From Desulfatitalea sp. (GTDB lineage Bacteria; Desulfobacterota; Desulfobacteria; Desulfobacterales; Desulfosarcinaceae), in assembly GCA_013041835.1 (NCBI GenBank), contig JABDRH010000068.1:1-5098 (forward strand): a stretch of 5,098 bases of DNA. The letters are read 5' to 3'. This document shows positions 1-5,098 of the stretch, piece by piece. Numbering within the stretch: the stretch's first letter is position 1; every line of letters begins with the position of its first letter. The position numbers were made by a program, and so were the translations under genes. The notes beneath the pieces are model-generated. The model saw nothing but the letters and a program-made list of their open reading frames with translations. It had not been told where the DNA came from and did not search any database.

Positions 1-620
1 TGCTTGTATCCGTTAAAGTGCAGGGTGGTCTTTTCGGTATAGCCGCACACATCCACCGCGGCGGCGGAGGTGACGATTTTAAACAGGCTGGCGGCCGGGA
101 ACGTTTGACGCAAGCACGGATTGGCCGCCGGATCGGTTTTGTCGAATCCGGCCAGGGTCAAAATCCGGCCGCTTTCCGCCTCCATGGCGACAATGCCGAT
201 GTAGCGGGAATTTTTTCGATCCATGGCCGCCGACAGGTTGGATTGCAGTTGCGGATCCAGGCTGGTTTCGACATTGAACTGCCGATGGTTGAAGGGCAGG
301 TCGATGGACCGGGCCGCCAGTTGGTCGGTGGTCAACTGGGCCAGCAGCAACCGCACATCCTGCTTGCTGATCAATGGCGCGGCGGCCGGAGGTGCTGGAA
401 GCGGCACGATCTCGGCCGGTGTGGGCGCGGCGCCCGGCATGGTGCGATCCAACGCCAATAAATAAATGCCGACAATTGCGGCGACGGATAGAGCGATCAC
501 CGCTCGGCGGACCAGCCGCCCGTTTCGGCGGCCGTTGAGCTGCTGTTGATACTCACGCCAGCCGGGACGAGGGCGCCGGTGGGGGTGTTGCCGATCCGTG
601 TGTTGGTTGAAAGACTGCAT
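1..620 (-). CDS. Penicillin-binding transpeptidase, N-terminal part (runs off left edge)
   Basis: Translating the minus strand from the ATG at 620 gives 206 codons without a stop, cut by the window edge. Residues 1-39 are hydrophilic and Arg/His-rich. Residues about 40-57 (VIALSVAAIVGIYLLAL) form one membrane segment, so the positive-inside rule puts the rest in the periplasm. A Pro/Ala linker (62-82) follows. Then come TSLDPQLQ (119-126), which resembles the strand preceding PBP transpeptidase domains, GIVAMEAESGRIL (142-154), and the SxxK active-site box with Ser178-Leu-Phe-Lys181. The product should crosslink peptidoglycan; I see no glycosyltransferase domain before the transpeptidase, so it looks monofunctional. 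The SxN and KTG boxes lie outside the window. The start lies 5 bases after the metG stop with no clear Shine-Dalgarno sequence, which suggests translational coupling. The next Met (61) would remove the anchor. The exact PBP subclass cannot be decided here. Confidence 0.9.
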   Translation of the reverse strand, partial: MQSFNQHTDRQHPHRRPRPGWREYQQQLNGRRNGRLVRRAVIALSVAAIVGIYLLALDRTMPGAAPTPAEIVPLPAPPAAAPLISKQDVRLLLAQLTTDQLAARSIDLPFNHRQFNVETSLDPQLQSNLSAAMDRKNSRYIGIVAMEAESGRILTLAGFDKTDPAANPCLRQTFPAASLFKIVTSAAAVDVCGYTEKTTLHFNGYK

Positions 621-625
621 GCCGT

Positions 626-2554
626 TTATCTGATTCGGGCGCCCGGCGCGGCGGGCTGGTCCGGGGCGAGCACGATGGATCCGGAACCACCGTCGGCGGC
701 CAGCAGCATGCCCTTGGAAAGGACGCCCATCAATTTGGCCGGCTTCAGGTTGGCCACCACGATGACCTGCTTGCCCACGAGCGCTTCGGGCGTATAGCTG
801 CCGGCAATGCCGGCGACCAGCGTGCGCGGTGTCGCCTCACCCAGATCGACTTCGAGTTTGAGCAGCTTTTTGGCCCGGGCAATGGCTTCGGCCTTTAATA
901 CCACGGCCACCCGCAAATCAACGCGGGCAAAGTCGTCGATGGTAATCTCCGGCTTCAAAGGTGCAGGGCTAGCATCGCCCTTTGGGGGCTCATCCGGGGG
1001 CGCCGGTTCATTTTTTAGTTCGACGCGGGGAAAAAGGGTGACCGATTTTGGCAGTTGCGTGCCGGGCATCAGCCGCTTCCACACTTTGACATAATCGATT
1101 TTATAAAATGGCTCATCCGGGTTGCCCCCCAGGTGGCGATGCATGGTGGCCGCCGTGTCGGGCATGACCGGATAGATGAGCCCGGAAATCACGCGCAAGC
1201 CTTCCAACAGGTTATAAATCACGGCCTGCAGCTGCGCCTGGCAAGCCTTGTTTTTGGCCAGTTCCCAGGGGGCGGTCACATCGATGATCTTGTTCATGCG
1301 GCTGATCAGTTCCCAGACCGCGGCCAGGGCTTTGTGGAAGGCGAACACCTCCATCTCCTGCATGTAGCCCGCCACGGCCCGGCCCGAGGCCACATCCAGC
1401 CCCAAGGCCAGTTGCTTCTCGACCGCCGCGTCGGATTCGGGAACGATGCCCTTGAAGTATTTGTGCGCCATGGTGACCACCCGGGAGAACAGGTTGCCCA
1501 GATCGTTGGCCAAATCGGAATTGATGCGCTGCACCAACGCCGTTTCGCTGAAGCCGGCATCCAGGCCGAAGACCATTTCACGCATCAGAAAGAAGCGGAA
1601 GGCATCCAGTCCGTAAATGGTTTTCATTTGCAAAGGCTCGACCACATTGCCTAAGCTCTTGGACATCTTGCCATGGTCGATGTTCCAGTAGCCATGCACA
1701 TTCAGGTGGGTGTATAGCGGCAGGCCGGCCGCCTTGAGCATGATGGGCCAATAAATGCCGTGGGGCTTGAGAATATCCTTGGCCACGATGTGTTGCACCA
1801 CCGGCCAATATTTTTTGAACCGCTCGCCGTCCGGATATCCCACGGCGGAGATGTAATTGATCAGGGCGTCGAACCAGACATAGGTGACATAGTCCTCGTC
1901 GAAGGGCAAGGTGATGCCCCATTTAATCCGGGACTTGGGGCGCGAGATGCACAAATCGTCCAACGGCTCGCGCAAAAAAGCCAGCACCTCGTTCTTGTAA
2001 CGCTCGGGGCGGATCATGGTCGGGTGAGCGTTGATATGGTCGATCAGCCATTGCTGATAGTTGCTCATTTTGAAAAAGTAGTTGGACTCTTTGATGGTTT
2101 CCGGTTTGGTGTCATGGTCCGGACATTTACCGTCCACCAGTTCCCGCTCCGTGTAAAAGCGCTCGCAGCCGAAGCAGTATTGACCTTCATACTCGCTGAA
2201 GTAAATATCGCCCTGGTCGTAAATCTTTTGAAGAATGCCTTGCACCACCCCCATGTGGTCGGGGTCCGTGGTGCGGATAAAATGATCGTAAGAGATGTTC
2301 AACTGGGGCCACAATTCGCGAAACAGGGCGCTGATCTTGTCCACGTAAGCTCTGGGAGTGGTGTTCTCCTTTTTGGCCGCCCGCACGATTTTATCGCCAT
2401 GCTCGTCCGTTCCGGTCAGCAGGAAGGCGTCATCGGTGACCATCCGATGGTAGCGTTTGATCACGTCGGCACAAATGGTGGTATAGGCATGGCCCAGGTG
2501 AGGGCGCGCATTGACATAGTAGATGGGTGTCGTCACATAGAAAGGTCTGGCCAT
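626..2554 (-). CDS. metG: Methionyl-tRNA synthetase with C-terminal tRNA-binding domain
   Basis: This 642-residue class I synthetase charges tRNA-Met with methionine in the cytoplasm. The Rossmann catalytic core carries the HIGH box as HLGH (19-22) and KMSKS exactly (296-300). The connective domain has one zinc knuckle of the CxxC...CxxH type (Cys127, Cys130, Cys144, His147), followed by ISRPKSRIKWG and YVWFDALINY. This matches the single-zinc, Thermus-like form rather than the double-knuckle E. coli form. The helical anticodon-binding domain spans about 330-510, with the usual APWELAK at 428-434. A Pro-rich linker (about 515-535) joins it to an OB-fold Trbp111/EMAP-type domain (about 537-642), with VDLRV, ANLKPAKLMG and SKGMLLAA, which usually aids dimerisation and tRNA binding. 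Ala259 replaces the Gly of the usual GKDI motif. The start has an AAGGAG 6 bases upstream. ricT ends 55 bases upstream and the PBP gene starts 5 bases downstream. The gene is full length with no sign of damage. Confidence 0.98.
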   Translation of the reverse strand: MARPFYVTTPIYYVNARPHLGHAYTTICADVIKRYHRMVTDDAFLLTGTDEHGDKIVRAAKKENTTPRAYVDKISALFRELWPQLNISYDHFIRTTDPDHMGVVQGILQKIYDQGDIYFSEYEGQYCFGCERFYTERELVDGKCPDHDTKPETIKESNYFFKMSNYQQWLIDHINAHPTMIRPERYKNEVLAFLREPLDDLCISRPKSRIKWGITLPFDEDYVTYVWFDALINYISAVGYPDGERFKKYWPVVQHIVAKDILKPHGIYWPIMLKAAGLPLYTHLNVHGYWNIDHGKMSKSLGNVVEPLQMKTIYGLDAFRFFLMREMVFGLDAGFSETALVQRINSDLANDLGNLFSRVVTMAHKYFKGIVPESDAAVEKQLALGLDVASGRAVAGYMQEMEVFAFHKALAAVWELISRMNKIIDVTAPWELAKNKACQAQLQAVIYNLLEGLRVISGLIYPVMPDTAATMHRHLGGNPDEPFYKIDYVKVWKRLMPGTQLPKSVTLFPRVELKNEPAPPDEPPKGDASPAPLKPEITIDDFARVDLRVAVVLKAEAIARAKKLLKLEVDLGEATPRTLVAGIAGSYTPEALVGKQVIVVANLKPAKLMGVLSKGMLLAADGGSGSIVLAPDQPAAPGARIR

Positions 2555-2560
2555 TTGGAA

Positions 2561-2566
2561 CTCCTT
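2561..2566 (-). promoter_or_regulatory. Ribosome binding site of metG
   Basis: AAGGAG on the minus strand, with a 6-base spacer to the ATG at 2554. It fixes the metG start and is one of the two strong Shine-Dalgarno sequences in the cluster; the holB, ricT and PBP starts have weak ones or none. Confidence 0.85.
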
Positions 2567-2609
2567 GCCCTGTGTTTCGGGCAGCGATGAAAGTGGTCCT
2601 TGATGGGCA

Positions 2610-3416
2610 TTAGTGCTTGATAATCTCGTTCAGCCCCACCTCGACTTCCTGGTCGTCTTCCAGGCGCAGGGCAATGCGTTGTTGCAGGTAATTGAGCCGG
2701 ATCACCTTGCCGGTATGGGTTTTGGTTTTCACGATTTTTCCCATGGTGGGAAATTCCGCCTTGAGTTCCTGGTATACTTTGTTTTCGAAGGTCAGGCAGC
2801 ACATCAGTCGGCCGCATTGGCCGGAAATTTTAGTGGGATTGAGGGACAAGCCCTGTTCTTTGGCCATGCGAATGGAAACCGGGTCAAATTTATCCATGAA
2901 GGATGAGCAGCAAAATTCACGCCCGCATCGTCCTAGCCCGCCGCACATCTTGGCCTGGTTGCGGATACCCACCTGGCGCATTTCGATGCGCACGTGGAAC
3001 CGTTTGACCAGCATCTTGACCAGTTGCCTGAAATCAACACGCCCGTCGGCGGTGAAAAAAAAGGTCATCCGGCTGGCGTCAAAGGTGGCTTCGACGGTAA
3101 ACAGGTTCATCGTCAGCCCCAGCTCATCGATGTATTGGATGCATTGGGCATAGGCGATCTTTTCCAGGTCCCCATTTCGCTGAAGCTGGTCAAGGTCCTC
3201 CTGGGTGGCCATGCGAAACACTTTTTTCAGTGTTTTTCCTTCTTCGGGCCGCTGTTCACCCGCCATTTCCATGGGGGGACGCGCCACCGTGCCGTAACCG
3301 AGTCCTCTTTCAGTCTCCACGATAACCGGATCACCCAGGTTCAATACAAAAGCGCCGCTGTCAAAATCGTAGATTTTTCCTCCGGGCTTGAATCTAACGC
3401 CGACAATTCTTCCCAT
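2610..3416 (-). CDS. ricT: PSP1-domain protein RicT (YaaT)
   Basis: A 268-residue soluble protein of the PSP1/YaaT family. It opens with MGRIVGVRFKPGGKIYDF and a small beta-rich segment (DPVIVETERGLGYGTV, 29-44), typical of the family. The PSP1 C-terminal domain spans about 75-210. Its hallmark is a seven-cysteine cluster: Cys158, Cys164, Cys169 and Cys170 in CGGLGRCGREFCC, then Cys201, Cys206 and Cys207 in GQCGRLMCC. In Bacillus, RicT forms a complex with RicA and RicF that carries [4Fe-4S] clusters and affects mRNA processing, sporulation and competence; here only the family, not that role, can be claimed. The start has only a weak GGGA 6 bases upstream, and the gene begins 34 bases after the holB stop. 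Its position between holB and metG is the conserved context of this family. RicA and RicF are not in the window. Confidence 0.93.
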   Translation of the reverse strand: MGRIVGVRFKPGGKIYDFDSGAFVLNLGDPVIVETERGLGYGTVARPPMEMAGEQRPEEGKTLKKVFRMATQEDLDQLQRNGDLEKIAYAQCIQYIDELGLTMNLFTVEATFDASRMTFFFTADGRVDFRQLVKMLVKRFHVRIEMRQVGIRNQAKMCGGLGRCGREFCCSSFMDKFDPVSIRMAKEQGLSLNPTKISGQCGRLMCCLTFENKVYQELKAEFPTMGKIVKTKTHTGKVIRLNYLQQRIALRLEDDQEVEVGLNEIIKH

Positions 3417-3450
3417 TTATTTTCCCGTATCAACGCAGCCCAGGGCTGTC

Positions 3451-4485
3451 TCAACGACCTTTAACCACCTGGGCCATGCGCAGTGTCATTACATCCAAAG
3501 TTAACCGCAAGTTGCCGTTGGCCGCAATGTTTTTTTCAGCCTTTTCCAACACTTCCCAAAGGTCCAGCAGTTGGCCGGCGCCCAGGGTGGCGCCCACATG
3601 CGCAAGGGTCGCCTCCCGGTCGCGGTGGATGATCCGCGCCGGTAGATAGGGCCAAACACTCAAATCGCGAATCCAGCTTTTGAGTATTTCAAAATCGGTT
3701 TCAATGCGGTCCTTTTGCCCGGCCAGTTGGGCGGATAAAGCCAATGCCCATGTCAGCGGCCGCGGCGTGCTGGTCGGCGGCTGATCGAGCCCCGTCGCAC
3801 GCAGCAGCCAATCCCGCCGAGCCAACCAACCCGCCTGCGCCAATCGTAATGCCCGGGTATAGCTGCCTTCGGCCGATTCGGCAACGGCGCCGGCCGCTTC
3901 ATCCGAAATGTCAAGGGCGCTGCGCAATAACACCACGATATCGGCGGACGCCAGGGGGCTGAATCGAAGATGACGACAGCGCGAAGCGATGGTGGGCAGC
4001 AGATCCGCGCGCTGGTGGGCCGTCAGGATCAAGGTGGTCGCCTCCGGCGGTTCCTCCAGCATCTTGAGCAGGGCGTTGGCCGCCGCCGCGTTCATCGCTT
4101 GGGCATCGCCGATGAGGACCACCCGTTGGGGGGCGCTGAAGGGTTTCATGGCCAAGCCGGCCAGCAGGTGACGAATCTGTTCGATGCGCAGGATGCCTTT
4201 TATGGGGGCCAACTCGATAACATCGGGATGTTTGCCGGCGACGATCCGACGGCAGACGCGACACTGACCGCAGGGCGCATCTCCTGCCGCCGTTTCCGGC
4301 GTCCCGCCCCCCGCCGGGGACCGGGTGCAATTCAGCGCCATGGCGAACAGCCGCGCCGTGGTTCTCTTGCCGATGCCCTCGATGCCGGTAAACAGCAACG
4401 CATGGGGCACCCGGCCGCTTCGCATATAGTGTCTCAGGATCTTGACGGGCAGGTCCTGCCCCCTGATGGCGTCGAATCCACGCAT
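3451..4485 (-). CDS. holB: DNA polymerase III subunit delta'
   Basis: A 344-residue AAA+ protein of the clamp-loader delta' family, which helps load the beta sliding clamp at replication forks. It opens with FDAIRGQDLPVKIL, the usual N-terminus of the gamma/tau/delta' group. It has a well-formed Walker A (GIEGIGKRT, 34-42), a zinc module (Cys53 with Cys72, Cys75 and Cys78), the segment VVLIGDAQAMN (122-132) at the Walker B position, NALLKMLEEPPE (137-148) and the SRC sensor motif (168-170) whose Arg169 acts on the neighbouring subunit. Walker B is degenerate (DAQA rather than DEAD/DEAH), so ATP hydrolysis is unlikely, as is usual for delta'. The C-terminal helical collar domain (about 205-344) is less conserved. 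The short length and lack of a tau-like C-terminal extension argue against dnaX. The start is supported by the conserved N-terminus; only a weak AGG lies upstream. It precedes ricT by 34 bases. Confidence 0.95.
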   Translation of the reverse strand: MRGFDAIRGQDLPVKILRHYMRSGRVPHALLFTGIEGIGKRTTARLFAMALNCTRSPAGGGTPETAAGDAPCGQCRVCRRIVAGKHPDVIELAPIKGILRIEQIRHLLAGLAMKPFSAPQRVVLIGDAQAMNAAAANALLKMLEEPPEATTLILTAHQRADLLPTIASRCRHLRFSPLASADIVVLLRSALDISDEAAGAVAESAEGSYTRALRLAQAGWLARRDWLLRATGLDQPPTSTPRPLTWALALSAQLAGQKDRIETDFEILKSWIRDLSVWPYLPARIIHRDREATLAHVGATLGAGQLLDLWEVLEKAEKNIAANGNLRLTLDVMTLRMAQVVKGR

Positions 4486-4514
4486 GCCGGTTTACCTGCC
4501 GTTGCCCCGCCGCT

Positions 4515-4537
4515 CACACATCGGGTGTGTGCACACA
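4515..4537. repeat. Alternating TG/CA inverted repeats
   Basis: Three 6-base blocks, CACACA (4515-4520), TGTGTG (4526-4531) and CACACA (4532-4537), let the middle block pair with either neighbour. The last two form a 12-bp perfect palindrome TGTGTGCACACA; the first two form a stem with the 5-base loop TCGGG. They lie 30-52 bases before the holB start. They could be a protein-binding site or a small mRNA switch, but nothing in the sequence proves either. Confidence 0.4.
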
Positions 4538-4540
4538 ACC

Positions 4541-4561
4541 GCCCGGCGATGATGGCCGGGC
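4541..4561 (-). other. GC-rich hairpin in the HU-holB spacer
   Basis: Perfect 7-base arms GCCCGGC and GCCGGGC surround a 7-base loop (CATCATC on the transcribed strand). It starts 23 bases after the stop of the HU-like gene. No run of T follows (the next bases are GGTTGTGTG), so it is not a normal Rho-independent terminator. It may be a 3' stabilising stem for the HU mRNA or a weak attenuator before holB. The structure is seen in the sequence; the role is inferred. Confidence 0.45.
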
Positions 4562-4583
4562 CGGATCCGGAAACCTGGCGGCC

Positions 4584-4859
4584 TCATAAATCGACACGAT
4601 CTTTCAGCGCTTTGCCCGATTTGAAAAACGGCAGTCTTTTAGGCCGGATGGTGACCTTCTCACCGGTTTTGGGATTTCGGCCTGTGTAGCTCTTGTATTG
4701 CTTCACATAAAAGCTGCATAACCCGCGTATTTCCACACGCTGACCGGCCGCCATGGCATCCGTCATGCTGTCGAAAAAGATTTGCACTACCATGGCCGCT
4801 TCCGCCTTGGAGATCTCCGCTTCATCTTTCAACGCGGCGATGAGCTCAAGCTTGTTCAT
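4584..4859 (-). CDS. HU/IHF-family DNA-binding protein
   Basis: A 91-residue nucleoid protein that should bend and compact DNA as a dimer. Helices at 1-40 (MNKLELIAAL...FFDSMTDAMAAG) form the dimer body. VEIRGLCSF (42-50) starts the beta saddle, and RNPKTGE (61-67) at the arm tip carries the intercalating Pro63. The end, FFKSGKALKDRV, is the usual C-terminal helix. The VEIRG and TGRNPKTGE segments recall IHF-beta, but these short proteins are hard to assign to HU, IHF-alpha or IHF-beta from sequence alone, so I give no symbol. Cys48 stands where many homologues have Gly (GFGSF). The start at 4859 is chosen over the in-frame ATG at 4877 because a strong AAGGAGG lies just before it and the longer form would translate that site. 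It is the first gene behind the likely promoter and is followed by 98 bases before holB. Confidence 0.95.
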   Translation of the reverse strand: MNKLELIAALKDEAEISKAEAAMVVQIFFDSMTDAMAAGQRVEIRGLCSFYVKQYKSYTGRNPKTGEKVTIRPKRLPFFKSGKALKDRVDL

Positions 4860-4863
4860 GGGG

Positions 4864-4870
4864 CCTCCTT
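4864..4870 (-). promoter_or_regulatory. Ribosome binding site of the HU-like gene
   Basis: AAGGAGG on the minus strand, 4 bases before the ATG at 4859. It is the strongest Shine-Dalgarno sequence in the window, fits a highly expressed nucleoid protein, and rules against the upstream in-frame ATG at 4877. Confidence 0.85.
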
Positions 4871-4904
4871 GCACCAATCACCGTACAATCCACGGCAAAG
4901 ATGG

Positions 4905-4914
4905 TTCTATAGAA
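4905..4914. repeat. Palindrome over the -10 box
   Basis: TTCTATAGAA is a perfect 10-bp palindrome covering the proposed -10 box. It sits inside a wider imperfect inverted repeat, GGTTC (4903-4907) and GAACC (4915-4920, with one extra base). A second perfect palindrome, AAGTACTT (4934-4941), touches the -35 box. These could be operator sites, but such short palindromes also arise by chance. Confidence 0.35.
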
Positions 4915-4935
4915 TGGAACCACATAAAAAGTCAA
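4906..4935 (-). promoter_or_regulatory. Likely sigma70-type promoter of the HU-like gene
   Basis: On the minus strand, TTGACT (4930-4935) resembles the -35 box and TATAGA (4906-4911) the -10 box, with an 18-base spacer. Transcription would begin near 4899, giving a leader of about 40 bases before the ATG at 4859. The stretch is AT-rich compared with the surrounding genes. This is the only good promoter I see, so it may serve the whole minus-strand cluster. A 10-bp palindrome covers the -10 box. Confidence 0.6.
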
Positions 4936-5098
4936 GTACTTAGGTAATCCTACAAACGATTCCCGGCAAAGCACCGCAACGATGACATACAGGCCGGAGC
5001 AGGCGCCGGCGCTGGCAATTCGCCCAGGCCCGCATCAAAACGAACCCTACGAAAAAAACACAAGTTGGTTGTTTGTGGATGGACACCCCCCCGTGTAT
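4936..5098. other. Region upstream of the HU promoter, no clear gene
   Basis: About 160 bases to the right edge. It holds an A7 run (5052-5058) and a C7 run near 5085-5093. One plus-strand frame is open from the ATG at 4982 to the edge (39 codons, ending in NTSWLFVDGHPPVY), and one minus-strand frame is open from the edge to a TAA at 4940-4942 (52 codons). Neither shows a recognisable family or a good ribosome binding site. I see no tRNA, terminator or mobile-element end here. Confidence 0.4.

Noticed and set aside
18..461. Plus-strand open frame of 147 codons at the left edge
   Set aside because: The minus strand here encodes the transpeptidase with a membrane anchor and SxxK box, so this Gly/Arg/Gln-rich frame is its antisense shadow.
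2566..2583. Small hairpin (TGCCC/GGGCA) just upstream of the metG ribosome binding site
   Set aside because: Only 5 bp with an 8-base loop and no T-tract; too weak to call a terminator or riboswitch.
1760..2590. Long plus-strand open frame (276 codons) opposite metG
   Set aside because: It lies fully antisense to metG, whose motifs are unmistakable. Its translation has no recognisable domain; it is a GC-rich shadow frame. The same holds for the plus-strand frames at 807-1094 and 1055-1654.
2994..3464. Plus-strand open frames opposite ricT (also 2613-2906 and 2692-3153)
   Set aside because: They are antisense to the conserved cysteine-cluster protein and have no ribosome binding site or domain.
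3970..4689. Plus-strand open frame of 239 codons opposite holB and the HU-like gene
   Set aside because: It spans two well-supported minus-strand genes and their spacer, and shows no family motif. The minus-strand frame at 3911-4330 inside holB is likewise an out-of-frame shadow.
4860..4877. Alternative start of the HU-like gene at 4877
   Set aside because: The added residues (MVQGGP) would be translated from the strong Shine-Dalgarno sequence itself, and they do not belong to the family's conserved N-terminus.
4893..4971. Direct repeat CGGCAAAG at 4893-4900 and 4964-4971
   Set aside because: Eight bases repeated once is within chance for a region this size, and no further copies are seen.

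Overview
The window is a compact, GC-rich run of bacterial housekeeping genes, all on the minus strand and reading from right to left. Gene order, protein types and residue patterns suggest a Desulfobacterota (former delta-proteobacterial) genome, perhaps a Desulfobacterales relative. This assignment is inferred from remembered family patterns, not from a search.

Layout in transcription order: (1) an upstream region of about 240 bases (4860-5098) with a sigma70-type promoter overlapped by small palindromes; (2) a HU/IHF-family nucleoid protein (4584-4859); (3) a 98-base spacer rich in inverted repeats (4486-4583); (4) holB, the delta' subunit of the DNA polymerase III clamp loader (3451-4485); (5) ricT/yaaT, a cysteine-rich PSP1-domain protein (2610-3416); (6) metG, methionyl-tRNA synthetase with a C-terminal tRNA-binding domain (626-2554); (7) the first 206 codons of a membrane-anchored penicillin-binding transpeptidase, starting 5 bases after metG and running off the left edge (1-620). 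This last gene has no stop inside the window, so a closed-ORF list would miss it.

The spacers (98, 34, 55 and 5 bases) and the shared strand suggest one operon or two overlapping transcription units. holB-ricT-metG is a linkage known from several phyla, including Bacillus, where holB and yaaT are adjacent and metS lies nearby. Together the genes cover chromosome structure, replication, an Fe-S-type regulatory factor, translation and cell-wall synthesis. They look like a growth-linked cluster rather than a dedicated pathway.

I see no mobile element, CRISPR array, tRNA, rRNA or defence system, and no clear new system. The points most worth a second look are the RicT protein outside sporulating bacteria, the metG-PBP junction, the palindromes over the HU promoter, and the alternating inverted repeats between the HU gene and holB.
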